64,000 nucleotides of DNA from JAPHTQ01 sp050287105 (GCA_050287105.1 JBNKBG010000002.1:4858-68857); one strand, 5' to 3'; shown: positions 49,488 through 58,928, counted from the first letter of the stretch. Numbers and translations are program-made. Notes: a model not told the origin generated them from the sequence alone.

Positions 49488-49579
49488 CAACAAAACTCCG
49501 ACCCATATCATCTTGCCTGTTACACTATAGCGGGGTTGGCTCTCAGTTATGGAACTTTTTTATCGCAAAGGATCCTCGT

Positions 49580-49975
49580 ATGGACATATTCACGCAGTCA
49601 TGGATGGAGCAGATGCTTCGACACTGGAACAGTAACCAGGGGATCATAGAACCTTTGCAACAGGCCAGTTTCTCGGCCCGTATCGGCTACGGCTTTAAAA
49701 GTGAGCAGACAGCACGCGGCTTGCTGGTTATCGAAAATGGAATGGCGGTCGAAGCCGGGATCTATGACGGTTCCATTCTTGACTGGGATCTACGCGCCAT
49801 GCCAGAGAAATGGCATGAGTGGATCGATGGTGGATTTGGCCTGAGCCAGCTTGGTCCGGCAGTGGCGACCGGGGCGCTGCAATTCGTCGTTGGGGATTAC
49901 CGGCGTATGATTCGCAACCCGGTGTTGAGCAACCCCTTTCTGCAGCACTTCGAATTGATGAGTCAGATTAATTAA
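49580..49975 (+). CDS. Hypothetical protein, possibly SCP2-like
   Basis: 131 residues starting MDIFTQSWMEQMLRHWNSNQ. The pattern GLLVIENGMAVEAGIYDGSI, then WHEWIDGGFGL, AVATGALQFVVGDYRRMIRN and PFLQHFELMSQIN resembles the order of a sterol-carrier-type (SCP2) lipid-binding fold, but the match is by eye only. Cytoplasmic, no cysteines. Its 3' end overlaps the end of the convergent kinase gene by eight bases. Role unknown. Confidence 0.65.
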   Translation: MDIFTQSWMEQMLRHWNSNQGIIEPLQQASFSARIGYGFKSEQTARGLLVIENGMAVEAGIYDGSILDWDLRAMPEKWHEWIDGGFGLSQLGPAVATGALQFVVGDYRRMIRNPVLSNPFLQHFELMSQIN

Positions 49976-51548
49976 GCTTCAGCTTTTTCACTATCTGCTG
50001 GTAGAGCAGTTCACCACTTTCAGGCAACTGCCCGCCTGTGTCTACAGAGAGAAGATGCGCTTTTTCCTCTTCGGTAACCGGCTCCCAGTGCGCCAGTTGC
50101 TGCTCAAGGACGTTTAAATCCGCATCCGACGGACCAGCCCTGCGTTTCGCAATGCGCTGCCGCAGTACCGCTTCCTCTGCATGAAACTCCACTAACAACT
50201 TTGGCACCTTTTTCTCATCTGCCAGTCGATAGAAGCGTTGCCTCTGACCGTGCTGCAGACAGGTGGCATCGACAATAACCGGAAAGCCTGCATCCAGCAC
50301 ACCTGCCGCCAGTTGCTCCAGACGCGCATAGGTCTTCTCACTGGCACTGGCACTATAGATCCCTTTACCCGGTGCTGCTCTGCCGCTTTCTCCCGCCGCC
50401 ATGCCATAAAGTCGCTTGCGCTCCACGTCGGAACGTATCCGTATCGCACCCAGCCACTCCAGTAACATGCCGCTGTGTTTACTTTTCCCGGAGGCCGAAA
50501 GACCTCTGGCGATAACCAGTATCGGCTTCGAACTACCACGACAACCTTCCGCGAATTGCAGATAGGCATTGAGCTCACTTTTCGCCGCTTCTCGTTCCGT
50601 TGCAGAGATCGCCTTTTGCCCGCTGCGTATCGCCGCGACCTTCGCTCGCACCATGGCGCGATACACCATGTAGAACGACAACAGCTTCAGTCCCTCATAG
50701 TCCCCGCTAATCTCCAGATAGGCATTGAGAAAACGCTGCGCCAGCCTCGATTCGTCCCGTTCACGCAGATCCATCACCAGAAATGCGATGTCACTGATCA
50801 CATCGATCCAGCGCAAGGCCGGATTGAATTCGATACAGTCGAAGGCCACCGCCCGACCATCCACCCATGCCAGGTTGCGTAGATGCAGATCGCCATGGCA
50901 TTCACGAATGTATCCATCACGTTTACGCCGCTGCAATATTGGTAGTAGTCCCTGGTAACGCTCTCGACTCCACTGCTCCAGCAGGTTGAGTCTTTCAGCC
51001 CGGTGTCGGTCGTGCAAATGCTCACGGATCTGCACAAAGTTTTCCGCCATCGGTTGCCACACCTGCTGCGGCTCACCAAATTCACTCTCAGCTGTCGCCT
51101 GCGCAGCGTGTTGATGGAACTCAGCGACCATACGGGCAAAGACGTCGATCATCGCTGCGCTGAGTTCACCGCGCTGTAGTACCCGATCCAGTTGTGCTTC
51201 CTGGGGAAAGCGATGCATCTTAACGGCATATTCGAAAACACCTTCATCAGTATCCAGTTTTGGCCTTTCCGCGGTTCCACCGATACCCACTACCGCCAGA
51301 TAGATCTCAGGGGCCAACCTTCGATTAAGACGCAACTCCTCGGCACAGCAGAAGTGACGTTTTTCCAGTGTTGAGAAATCGAGAAAACCCAGATTGACCG
51401 GTTTTTTGATTTTGTAGACGTAGTCACCGGCGAGAATGACCCAGGAGATATGGGTCTCGATCAGTTCACGCTCTACAGCGGGATGATCAAAACAGGGCTG
51501 CTGTAGCAGCGCGTTGATCAGTGTCGGCAGATTTGCTGTTGTTTGCAT
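49968..51548 (-). CDS. Bifunctional APH-like kinase and P-loop ATPase/kinase
   Basis: 526 residues with two domains. The N-terminal ~330 residues are an aminoglycoside-phosphotransferase-like kinase: ECHGDLHLRNLAWVDG (catalytic loop, H-x-D) near residue 217 and AFDCIEFNPALRWIDVISDI. The C-terminal ~180 residues are a zeta-toxin/gluconate-kinase-like P-loop domain: VIARGLSASGKSKHSGML near residue 347, then IRIRSDVERKRLYG. Widespread family of unknown substrate. A 24-base gap separates it from the upstream DUF6164 gene in the same direction. Confidence 0.92.
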   Translation of the reverse strand: MQTTANLPTLINALLQQPCFDHPAVERELIETHISWVILAGDYVYKIKKPVNLGFLDFSTLEKRHFCCAEELRLNRRLAPEIYLAVVGIGGTAERPKLDTDEGVFEYAVKMHRFPQEAQLDRVLQRGELSAAMIDVFARMVAEFHQHAAQATAESEFGEPQQVWQPMAENFVQIREHLHDRHRAERLNLLEQWSRERYQGLLPILQRRKRDGYIRECHGDLHLRNLAWVDGRAVAFDCIEFNPALRWIDVISDIAFLVMDLRERDESRLAQRFLNAYLEISGDYEGLKLLSFYMVYRAMVRAKVAAIRSGQKAISATEREAAKSELNAYLQFAEGCRGSSKPILVIARGLSASGKSKHSGMLLEWLGAIRIRSDVERKRLYGMAAGESGRAAPGKGIYSASASEKTYARLEQLAAGVLDAGFPVIVDATCLQHGQRQRFYRLADEKKVPKLLVEFHAEEAVLRQRIAKRRAGPSDADLNVLEQQLAHWEPVTEEEKAHLLSVDTGGQLPESGELLYQQIVKKLKLN

Positions 51549-51571
51549 CGGCGTCCCCTGCCCCGCTACGG

Positions 51572-51937
51572 CTAACGGGACAGATGAAGGAAGGGCAATA
51601 TGGACAGGTATAGCACGGCAGCGATAGCTAGCAGGTAGATCAGCATCTGCAGAGGACGTGAACGGAGTCGATCCAGCCAGCCCTCCAGTTGCCCCGCCGC
51701 TTTCAGGCGCTCGTACTCTTCACGGGCATAGCGGTAGCGCTGCTGCTGATATTGGTCGAGTAGTTCATTGGCCTGTTGCCATTGCGTCTCGTCGCGCAGC
51801 CAGAATGCGGCCAACGAGATCCCCCAGCGACCGGCAGAGGTTTCATAGTAGTCAATGGCATGTTCTTCCAGACGGTCGCGCATCTCCTGGGCTTCATCCT
51901 CGGGCACACCGTTGAGCTTGTATAACAGCCGCGCCAT
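51572..51937 (-). CDS. DUF6164 family protein
   Basis: 121 residues: an N-terminal alpha/beta domain (LLYKLNGVPEDEAQEMRDRL, HAIDYYETSAGRWGISLAAF), a charged coiled helix (DQYQQQRYRYAREEYERLKA) and a C-terminal membrane helix (MLIYLLAIAAVLYLSILPF). Matches DUF6164 from memory. The start overlaps the thioesterase stop by one base, so both are in one operon with the kinase. Function unknown. Confidence 0.85.
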   Translation of the reverse strand: MARLLYKLNGVPEDEAQEMRDRLEEHAIDYYETSAGRWGISLAAFWLRDETQWQQANELLDQYQQQRYRYAREEYERLKAAGQLEGWLDRLRSRPLQMLIYLLAIAAVLYLSILPFLHLSR

Positions 51938-52338
51938 TACGCTTCCAGGTAACGATCCAGTTCAGCCGGGATCTCGGGGCGTCCACGCGTATTGAGTGCC
52001 GTACCGATAACCTTGGCGTTCATAACCAGCTTGTTATCTGCGACACGATAGATGTCCTGGTAAAAAGCAAACTTGAGTTTCGATTCACGTTTCAGGTTGA
52101 CGCTGATAACAAACGCATCACCAGAAGCGAGCGGAAATTTGTAATCCAGCTCGGCACGCACCACGACCAGGTTGATCCCATCCTTCGCCAGGGCGGCAAA
52201 ATCGATACCGATCTGTTTGAGAAAAACATGGCGGGCATGTTCCAGATAGTTCTGGTAGACACCATTGTTTACGATGCCCTGTATATCGCACTCGTAATCA
52301 CGTACGTGCATCTCCAGGGTGAAGCTGTCGCCTTCCAT
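51937..52338 (-). CDS. Acyl-CoA thioesterase (hotdog fold, YbgC/FadM type)
   Basis: 133 residues from ATG 52338, eight bases after GGAG; longer readings fail. MHVRDYECDIQGIVNNGVYQ contains the catalytic D-x-x-G-V-N-N segment of 4HBT thioesterases, and YLEHARHVFLKQIG and YQDIYRVADNKLVMNAKVIG follow. It hydrolyses acyl-CoA thioesters. Here it is first in an operon with DUF6164 and the APH/P-loop kinase. Chain-length preference unknown. Confidence 0.93.
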   Translation of the reverse strand: MEGDSFTLEMHVRDYECDIQGIVNNGVYQNYLEHARHVFLKQIGIDFAALAKDGINLVVVRAELDYKFPLASGDAFVISVNLKRESKLKFAFYQDIYRVADNKLVMNAKVIGTALNTRGRPEIPAELDRYLEA

Positions 52339-52381
52339 TCTGGTTTCTCCGTATGATTTGATTTCGTTTATGTACGCAATT

Positions 52382-53284
52382 CTAGCGTTTTTCCCATGGG
52401 GGTTCGTCACCCAGCCGTTCTGCAAGAAAGTCGATCAGCAGACGCACGCGCTGCGGCAGGTGTCGCCGCGAGGGATAGAGCGCATAGGCCGCACTCTCCT
52501 CCGTATGGTAGTCACTTAACACCTCCTGCAATTGCCCGGAGGCCAGTTCACGGTAACAGATAAAGCGTGGCATCACCGCAATCCCCAGCCCGTTCAACGC
52601 TGCCTGCAACAGCACATCGCCATTGTTGGCGCGCATACGAATGGTCGGGCGGGCAATGTGTTCCTTTCCTGCCGAATCGATAAGGCACCATTGCCGCTGC
52701 TCGGCCACATTGGCATAGCTTAAACCCTGATGCTCGTTCAACGCCTCCGGCGTGCGCGGTACGCCGTGTCGTTCCAGGTAGGCCGGACTGGCACAGAGCA
52801 GGGTACTGATCGGTGCCAAACGTTTCGCCACCAGGCTGGAATCATTCAGGTTACCGATGCGGATTGCCAGATCGACGCCTTCCCGCAGGATGTCGATATA
52901 GCGATCCTCCAGGTCCAGATCCAGCCGTACACCGGGATGGCGTTGCATGAACTCCCCAAGCAGCGGCCACAACGGCAGTGAAAGCGGCGCCGCCATGCGC
53001 ACCAGCCCCTGCACCTCACGCTGCTCGTTGATCAGACTGTTTTCGAGTTCCGCCACCTCGTCGAGGATACGCAAACAGCGTTCATAAAAGACGCGACCCT
53101 CTTCGGTAAGCCCCATACGCCGCGTGGTACGGCGCAGCAGTTCCACCCCGAGGCGATTCTCCAGCTCCTGCAAACGGCGACTTACCGCCGACTTGGCGAT
53201 CCCCAGACGCTCGGCGGCGGCACTGATCCCGGCGCTCTCCACTACCCGGACAAAGGTCTGCATTTCGTCAAAACGGTCCATCAT
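52382..53284 (-). CDS. LysR-family transcriptional regulator
   Basis: 300 residues from MMDRFDEM (53284 or 53281). Winged HTH: MQTFVRVVESAGISAAAERL, GIAKSAVSRRLQELENRLGV, then the periplasmic-binding-like effector domain (LREGVDLAIRIGNLNDSSLV, DVLLQAALNGLGIAVMPRFI). Divergent from the pirin gene, which starts 101 bases away and is the expected target; the LysR-pirin pair is common. Ligand unknown. Confidence 0.95.
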   Translation of the reverse strand: MMDRFDEMQTFVRVVESAGISAAAERLGIAKSAVSRRLQELENRLGVELLRRTTRRMGLTEEGRVFYERCLRILDEVAELENSLINEQREVQGLVRMAAPLSLPLWPLLGEFMQRHPGVRLDLDLEDRYIDILREGVDLAIRIGNLNDSSLVAKRLAPISTLLCASPAYLERHGVPRTPEALNEHQGLSYANVAEQRQWCLIDSAGKEHIARPTIRMRANNGDVLLQAALNGLGIAVMPRFICYRELASGQLQEVLSDYHTEESAAYALYPSRRHLPQRVRLLIDFLAERLGDEPPWEKR

Positions 53285-53384
53285 TGTTCTCAATATTAGA
53301 ACGGTGTGTTCACAATTATCGCCTTTATTCTGATATGCGCAACACCATACTATGCATAAGCCACGAATAACCGAGGAAAATAGT

Positions 53385-54248
53385 ATGTCGGAAACCAAGC
53401 TGCCCACCCGTAATGTCGCCCAGATCGTCCATGGCCGCGAAACATCGGACGGCGCCGGGGTGCGTCTGCGCCGCATCATTGGCAGCCCGGAGCTCAATAT
53501 GCTCGACCCGTTCCTGTTACTCGATGCCTTTCGCTCCGACGATCCGGATGACTACATCGCCGGTTTTCCCCCCCATCCCCATCGCGGCTTCGAAACGGTG
53601 ACCTACCTGCTGGCCGGTTGCATGCAACATCGAGACAGCGCCGGTCATGCCGGAATCCTGCGCGCCGGTGGCGTGCAGTGGATGACCGCCGGGCGTGGTA
53701 TCGAACACTCCGAGATGCCCAGGCAGGAGAACGGCCTGCTCTCCGGCTTCCAGCTCTGGGTCAACCTGCCCGCTGGACAGAAGATGGAACCACCCCGTTA
53801 CCAGGAATACGAACCGGAACAGATCCCACTGGAACAACACGATGACGGCACCGCAATACGGGTAATTGCGGGAACCACTGCGGGGGGGACACAGGGTCCA
53901 GTACATCAAATTACCGCCCAGCCGATCTATTTCGACGTCACGCTACCGGCCGGCGTGCGCTTCGAGGAGACGATCCCGAAAGGCCATAACGCCTTCGTCT
54001 ACCTCATCGAGGGTGAACTGAAGATTGGTGACGCAGCGGTTGAGTCCCACATTCTTGCTGTACTCAGCGATGGCACATCGCTGCAGGCCGATGCCGGAGC
54101 GGATGGCGCCCGCTTCCTGCTGATTGCGGGTAAGCCGTTCAATGAGCCGGTGGCCCGTTCCGGCCCCTTCGTCATGAATACCCCTGAGGAGATCCAGCAG
54201 GCCTATAGCGATTACCGCCGCGGCGATTTCGGCCACGTGGCAGGGTGA
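53385..54248 (+). CDS. Pirin family protein
   Basis: 287 residues from MSETKLPTRN, eight bases after GAGG. Bicupin: metal-binding FPPHPHRGFETVTYLLAGCM near residue 62 with His-x-His and later GIEHSEMP near 119; second cupin around residues 180-240 (IYFDVTLPAGVRFEETIPKG). Some bacterial pirins act as quercetinases or regulators. Regulated probably by the divergent LysR. One base separates its stop from the cytochrome b561 start, so the genes form an operon with YceI. Confidence 0.96.
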   Translation: MSETKLPTRNVAQIVHGRETSDGAGVRLRRIIGSPELNMLDPFLLLDAFRSDDPDDYIAGFPPHPHRGFETVTYLLAGCMQHRDSAGHAGILRAGGVQWMTAGRGIEHSEMPRQENGLLSGFQLWVNLPAGQKMEPPRYQEYEPEQIPLEQHDDGTAIRVIAGTTAGGTQGPVHQITAQPIYFDVTLPAGVRFEETIPKGHNAFVYLIEGELKIGDAAVESHILAVLSDGTSLQADAGADGARFLLIAGKPFNEPVARSGPFVMNTPEEIQQAYSDYRRGDFGHVAG

Positions 54249-54249
54249 T

Positions 54250-54801
54250 ATGCCGATGCGATGGCAAAACACAGCATCGAACTGGGGGGCCGGGGCCATC
54301 GCCCTGCACTGGCTGACCGCGCTGGTGGTCTTCGCCATGTTTGGCCTCGGCCTCTACATGACCGACCTCAACCTCTATCACCCCTGGTACCACAAGGCAC
54401 CACACCTGCACCGCAGTGTCGGCGTACTGATGTTTATCGCCACGCTGATGCGTCTGGGCTGGCGCCTGTGGAATCCACCGCCCTCCCCATTGGCCAACCA
54501 CCTGTGGTGGGAAAAATTGCTCGCCCGCCTGATGCACGGGGCGCTCTACCTGCTGCTGTTCGCGGTGATGCTTAGCGGTTACCTGATCTCCACCGCTGAT
54601 GGTCGTGCGGTTGATGTTTTTAACTGGTTTAGCGTTCCCGCCACGCTTAGCGGACTGGAAGAACAGGAGGATGTTGCCGGTACGGTTCATCTGCTTCTGG
54701 CATCAAGCCTGATCGCATTCGCCCTAATACATGCGGGTGCGGCCTTTAAACACCACTTCATCGACCGGGATCGCACCCTGCTGCGCATGCTCGGATTGTG
54801 A
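54250..54801 (+). CDS. Cytochrome b561 family protein
   Basis: 183 residues, four membrane helices (IALHWLTALVVFAMFGLGLY, HLHRSVGVLMFIATLMRLGW, LMHGALYLLLFAVMLSGYLI, TVHLLLASSLIAFALIHAGA) with haem-ligand histidines in HW, HR and HG/HL positions. Di-haem quinol-linked electron carrier. The next gene encodes YceI and the upstream gene pirin; b561-YceI pairs are common and suggest a quinone-type cofactor link. Confidence 0.94.
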   Translation: MPMRWQNTASNWGAGAIALHWLTALVVFAMFGLGLYMTDLNLYHPWYHKAPHLHRSVGVLMFIATLMRLGWRLWNPPPSPLANHLWWEKLLARLMHGALYLLLFAVMLSGYLISTADGRAVDVFNWFSVPATLSGLEEQEDVAGTVHLLLASSLIAFALIHAGAAFKHHFIDRDRTLLRMLGL

Positions 54802-54824
54802 ACAACCAAGAGAGGAGCATCACC

Positions 54825-55400
54825 ATGAAAAAACGACTTTTTAGCCTGCTGTTACTGGGCTTTATCGCCACCCCCTTTGCCGTGCAGGCGGAGGATTATG
54901 TCATCGACACAAAAAATGCCCACGCCTTTATCCAGTTCCGCATTCAGCATCTGGGTTATAGCTGGCTCTATGGGCGTTTCAACGATTTCCAGGGTGAGTT
55001 TAGTTACGACGAGAAGCATCCGGAAAAGGCCCGGGTAGCGGTCAGCCTGAAAACCGCGAGCATCGATACCAACCATGCCGAGCGTGACAAACATCTACGC
55101 AGCAAGGATTTTTTCGACGTCACAAAATTCCCTGAGTCGAAATTTGTCAGTACCAGCTATGACTCCAGTGGCGAGGGGAAGGGCGTATTGAAGGGCAATC
55201 TGACCCTGCACGGTGTGACCAAACCGATCACGGTTGAGGTGACCCAGATTGGCACCGGCCCCGATCCCTGGGGGGGTTACCGTCGTGGCTTTTATGGCAG
55301 CACCACCATCACTCTGGCCGACTTCGGTATGACCTATAACCTGGGCCCCGCTTCCACCAGGGCTGAGCTACAGCTCTCTCTTGAAGGGGTGCGGAAGTAG
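54825..55400 (+). CDS. yceI: YceI family periplasmic protein
   Basis: 191 residues: signal peptide (MKKRLFSLLLLGFIATPFAV, cut near QA), then the YceI lipocalin-like barrel: YVIDTKNAHAFIQFRIQHLG, DKHLRSKDFFDVTKFPESKF, GNLTLHGVTKPITVEVTQIG and GFYGSTTITLADFGMTYNLG. It binds polyisoprenoid-type molecules. GAGGAG precedes the start. Operon partner of cytochrome b561; a strong terminator follows. Confidence 0.95.
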   Translation: MKKRLFSLLLLGFIATPFAVQAEDYVIDTKNAHAFIQFRIQHLGYSWLYGRFNDFQGEFSYDEKHPEKARVAVSLKTASIDTNHAERDKHLRSKDFFDVTKFPESKFVSTSYDSSGEGKGVLKGNLTLHGVTKPITVEVTQIGTGPDPWGGYRRGFYGSTTITLADFGMTYNLGPASTRAELQLSLEGVRK

Positions 55401-55417
55401 TTGCTGCACCGCTGACC

Positions 55418-55443
55418 GGCCGCCTTCGGGCGGCCTTTTTTAT
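55418..55443 (+). terminator. Terminator of the pirin-b561-yceI operon
   Basis: Stem GGCCGCC/GGGCGGCC with loop TTC, followed by TTTTTT. The tail overlaps the stop codon of the convergent kinase gene. Confidence 0.93.
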
Positions 55444-57398
55444 TTGACCCGGCTCACCTCTTTTACCACCGTGTTGTAACCGCCCATATAGGCACGGGTA
55501 AGGGTCTTGAACAGGGCGGCTTCTGATATCGGTTTGATCAGGAAGTCGGCGAAACCAGAATCGAGGATCGCTTGGCGTTGTTCGGGAAAGGCGTGTGCGG
55601 TGACGGCGATCAGCACCGGTATGGCCACTTTCTCTTCATTCAGCTGCATGGCGACTTCGGTGCCTGAGATATCGGGCATCTGAATATCCATCAGCACAAC
55701 GTCATAGCCACCCTCGCGTATCATCTCCAGCGCCTTGATACCGCCATCGGCCTCGGCAAAATGGATCCCCGCCTTGCTGAGAAAGGCCGCGAGAACCATA
55801 CGATTGACATCATTGTCATCCACGATCAGTACCCGCATCTCACGCCATTGCTCGGGCGTGAGACTCGACACCTCATCCTTCTGCTTGCTCTTCGGTGATG
55901 TCACGCTGCGCACAAAGGGAATTTCCGCGCTGAAACATGAGCCTTCACCTGGAGTACTGGTGACCTTCATCACGCCATCCATTTTTTGCAGCAGACTTTT
56001 GACGATGGCCAGACCGAGGCCAACCCCCTCGTTATTGCGCGTCTCGAAACCTTCAACCCGGGTGAAGTTGTCAAAAATCGAGGTCATCGCCTCTGCGGAG
56101 ATGCCGATCCCCGTATCCTCTACATCAAATCGCAACACCACCTGATCGTCGCGCTCACCCTGGCGACTCACATGCAAACGTACATATCCCTTTTCGGTAT
56201 ATTTAATGGCATTGGAGATCAGGTTGCTCACAACCTGTCGCAGCCGATTGGCATCCGCGTAGAGATTGTCCTCCACCTCGTCGTCAATCAGCGCGGTCAG
56301 CTCAAGCGATTTTCTGTCCGCCATCGGCTGTAATATCGCTATAACGTTCTCCATCTCGGCACGCAGGGAGAAGGTATCTTCGTAAAAGGTGAGATGTCCC
56401 GCCTCAATGGCGGTGATATCCAGGATGTCATTAACGATACGTAACAGGGTCTGCCCTGACTTACCTATCTGAGAGGCAAAACGCGCCTGTCTTTCGTCGA
56501 GCTGCTCATCTTGCAACAGATCGGCAAAACCGATGATACCGTTTAGCGGTGTACGCAACTCGTGGCTCACATTGGCGAGGAACTGGTTCTTTGCCTCGCT
56601 TGCCCGTTCAGAACGCTCCTTCGCACTCACCAGCTCGCTTTCAATCTTTCTTCGGTGTTCAATCTCGCGGGTTAGAACACGGTTGGTCTCCTCAACCTTG
56701 GAGTGAGATGCGGTGAGCTGCCCAAGCAGTTTCTCGTTGTCCAGCCAGAGGAGAAAGTTGTTGGCAATGGTTGAGCTGTAGTTCTTGGCGACTGACAACA
56801 TGAAGATGAAGAAAATAATGATCAGCGCCAACATGCCGTTGGCCAGGGCCGTATTCTCCATGGCCAGGAAGATGACTGTTGGCAACAACAGTGTAACCAT
56901 CGCGACTGCGTAGACTTTATATATGACGCCGCGGGTGGTGATGGCACCCGCTGCCATGCCTCCCATCATGAACAGCGTGAGAATTTGAAAATGCTCGTTG
57001 TCCGCCATGATACCCATGGGGCCGATAAAGCCCAATGGCGCATCATGGAGGACCGCCAACCACAGGCTTATTTTCAACCAATAGTCAGCATTCTTTACGT
57101 TACCATGGCGTCTGAACCGGGAAACTGAAACCAACAGCAGGGTCGCGGTTGCGAAGGTGGATAAACCCCAAATAATCAGGGTTTCATGGGGTAATAAGCC
57201 CCAGAAGAAAAAGATGATAACGGCGATCAGGCCATAGGTACTCACACTGACCCGCGGGGCCAGTTTGTAATACTCCTTCATCAATTCATAGAGTAATTGG
57301 CTGTTCACTTCGGATGAGTAATCCCCACGGTGTCGGCTGTGCCTGCTCGCAAGCAGTGTCTTGTTATTGATACCTGCCTGGTTGTCCGTGGCGATCAT
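55440..57398 (-). CDS. Hybrid histidine kinase with an N-terminal membrane sensor
   Basis: 652 residues from ATG 57398. Six predicted helices in residues ~50-205 (VSTYGLIAVIIFFFWGLLPH, HFQILTLFMMGGMAAGAITT, NGMLALIIIFFIFMLSVAKN) form a MASE-like sensor. A coiled coil precedes the kinase: FLANVSHELRTPLNGIIGFA near residue 275, N box LRQVVSNLISNAIKYT, DTGIGI, GVGLGLAIVKSL. A C-terminal receiver has phospho-Asp in YDVVLMDIQMPDISG near residue 576. Output probably by phosphorelay; partner unknown. Confidence 0.93.
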   Translation of the reverse strand: MIATDNQAGINNKTLLASRHSRHRGDYSSEVNSQLLYELMKEYYKLAPRVSVSTYGLIAVIIFFFWGLLPHETLIIWGLSTFATATLLLVSVSRFRRHGNVKNADYWLKISLWLAVLHDAPLGFIGPMGIMADNEHFQILTLFMMGGMAAGAITTRGVIYKVYAVAMVTLLLPTVIFLAMENTALANGMLALIIIFFIFMLSVAKNYSSTIANNFLLWLDNEKLLGQLTASHSKVEETNRVLTREIEHRRKIESELVSAKERSERASEAKNQFLANVSHELRTPLNGIIGFADLLQDEQLDERQARFASQIGKSGQTLLRIVNDILDITAIEAGHLTFYEDTFSLRAEMENVIAILQPMADRKSLELTALIDDEVEDNLYADANRLRQVVSNLISNAIKYTEKGYVRLHVSRQGERDDQVVLRFDVEDTGIGISAEAMTSIFDNFTRVEGFETRNNEGVGLGLAIVKSLLQKMDGVMKVTSTPGEGSCFSAEIPFVRSVTSPKSKQKDEVSSLTPEQWREMRVLIVDDNDVNRMVLAAFLSKAGIHFAEADGGIKALEMIREGGYDVVLMDIQMPDISGTEVAMQLNEEKVAIPVLIAVTAHAFPEQRQAILDSGFADFLIKPISEAALFKTLTRAYMGGYNTVVKEVSRVK

Positions 57399-57425
57399 CA
57401 CTACATCCTGTAACTTACTTATTCA

Positions 57426-58529
57426 TCACGCTGTTTTATGCTTCTGAATGTATTCGAGCATTGCCGGGAAGGTGTCGCGGTCGCAATGCGTACCCATAAA
57501 CATATCCTGATGCCCATATTTTTCAACCACTTTCAGGCTATGGTGTCTGGCGCCATGCGCGACCATCTGCTCATAGCAGTGGATATTTGAATCGGCAAAA
57601 ACACGATTACGGTCACCCGTCATAAACAGTATCGGCGTTTTGATCTTCACCCCTGCCTCAAAATAGTCGTCGGGCAACGCCTTATATTGTGGTTTGTCGT
57701 TACGCGTTTTTATCGCACGGTGGTTGGCGTTTACCATTGCCGCCACATTTCGATGGTAATTCATACCCGTTCCACCAAACAGGTCTGCAAGGCGATGGTG
57801 GGTCACATCAGAAATATTCTCGTGCTCAAACAGTGCCGGAAATCCGGTACCCCACATCAGGCTCAACATATGGCAATCCGGTTCCTTGCACTCATGATGG
57901 AACAGACTGATGGCCTTTGACAGCAGTTTTCCCCGCGTCATGCGTGGTTCATCCGGCCAGCCGGGCGAAACGTAGGGGATATCCAGAATACGTTCCAGAA
58001 TAAAGGGAAAGACGCTGATCTTGAAGCGCGACCAGCGCGGAATATAGGGCGTCAGGGAGATACTGTTGGCGATACAACTGGTAATCCCCTTCACCGTTTC
58101 TGCCGCCAGCGCCATACTAAAGGTGAGCGAGCCGACGCAGTGGGCGATCACGTGAATCCGTTTATTCTCGCCGACCACCTGACGCACCTCCTCGATGGCT
58201 TTGGGGTGGTCGTAGAGCGCCACATCATCCATGCTGAATCTGTTGGGCTGGAGGTTATAGCTAAAGTGGTTACTCATGCGGTAATCGAGGCACCAGACGT
58301 CGGTGAGTCCGTTATCCAGCAGGTAGCTCACCAGGTTATAGTGCTCCGGCATGATGAACATGTCGCTTGAACTGGTCAGACCATGGATTAACACCACCAC
58401 GTCATCACAGTCGTCACGGTGGAAGCGGCTTAATGAGAGCCCCAGGCCATCCTCGGTAGAAAAGGGGTGTACGCTCTTGTTGGCATCCTTAACCCCGTCC
58501 AGCGTGTAGAGCGGTATCTGGTGTTCCAT
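57426..58529 (-). CDS. Alpha/beta hydrolase with a cysteine nucleophile elbow
   Basis: 367 residues after GGGAGGAGG. Canonical fold: VVVLIHGLTSSSDMF near residue 44, a nucleophile elbow IHVIAHCVGSLTFSMALAAE near 127 where Cys replaces the usual Ser, Asp in ILFMTGDRNRVFADSN, and His in VVEKYGHQDMF. Cysteine elbows occur in PHA synthases and in hydrolase domains fused to some oxidases. The lid (RFKISVFPFILERILDIPYV) suggests a lipid-like substrate. Its own unit, ending before the hybrid kinase gene. Confidence 0.88.
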   Translation of the reverse strand: MEHQIPLYTLDGVKDANKSVHPFSTEDGLGLSLSRFHRDDCDDVVVLIHGLTSSSDMFIMPEHYNLVSYLLDNGLTDVWCLDYRMSNHFSYNLQPNRFSMDDVALYDHPKAIEEVRQVVGENKRIHVIAHCVGSLTFSMALAAETVKGITSCIANSISLTPYIPRWSRFKISVFPFILERILDIPYVSPGWPDEPRMTRGKLLSKAISLFHHECKEPDCHMLSLMWGTGFPALFEHENISDVTHHRLADLFGGTGMNYHRNVAAMVNANHRAIKTRNDKPQYKALPDDYFEAGVKIKTPILFMTGDRNRVFADSNIHCYEQMVAHGARHHSLKVVEKYGHQDMFMGTHCDRDTFPAMLEYIQKHKTA

Positions 58530-58654
58530 CTGGCCTCCTCCCTGTATGCCATTTTTATTCCCTGTTTCAACCAACTCTACTCGGAAACAGATAGCAATGC
58601 ACCCACTACAACTCGTTGCGCTGCCAGGTAAATGGGGGAGGGAAAGCGGCGGGA

Positions 58655-58687
58655 CAAAAAAATACAGCCAACGATTGTTGGCTGTAT
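58655..58687 (-). terminator. Terminator of the microprotein gene
   Basis: Perfect 11-bp stem ATACAGCCAAC/GTTGGCTGTAT, loop GATT, then TTTTTTT on the minus strand, 55 bases beyond the stop at 58742. Confidence 0.92.
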
Positions 58688-58741
58688 AGGTTAAATCAGA
58701 ATGGGGGGGAGTATATAAAAAAATCCATTCTGAGGAGTTGC

Positions 58742-58822
58742 TTAGTGATCAAAAATGAACGCAGAGAAGAGGAAGAAGAACAGTGCGCCAAAGATCAGCG
58801 GGACAATAATTGATTCAAGCAT
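58742..58822 (-). CDS. 26-residue membrane microprotein
   Basis: ATG 58822 follows AAAGGAG by seven bases, and TAA is at 58744-58742. The product begins MLESIIVPLIFGAL and continues with a Phe-rich helix (FFFLFSAFIF) ending DH, a single hydrophobic helix. The gene has its own terminator (58655-58687) and a perfect FNR box 107 bases upstream, so it forms a complete small transcription unit. Size and make-up recall small oxidase subunits (CydX, CcoQ type), but there is no oxidase gene here and no homology is claimed. Confidence 0.72.
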   Translation of the reverse strand: MLESIIVPLIFGALFFFLFSAFIFDH

Positions 58823-58928
58823 TGCAATACTCCTTTAAAATATTCAAATACCACAAAATGAGCTCAAGTCAGTCCGAGTAACGGTTTTCGAACTGCCCAT
58901 ATTCAAGTCCCTGAATCCGCAATCAACA

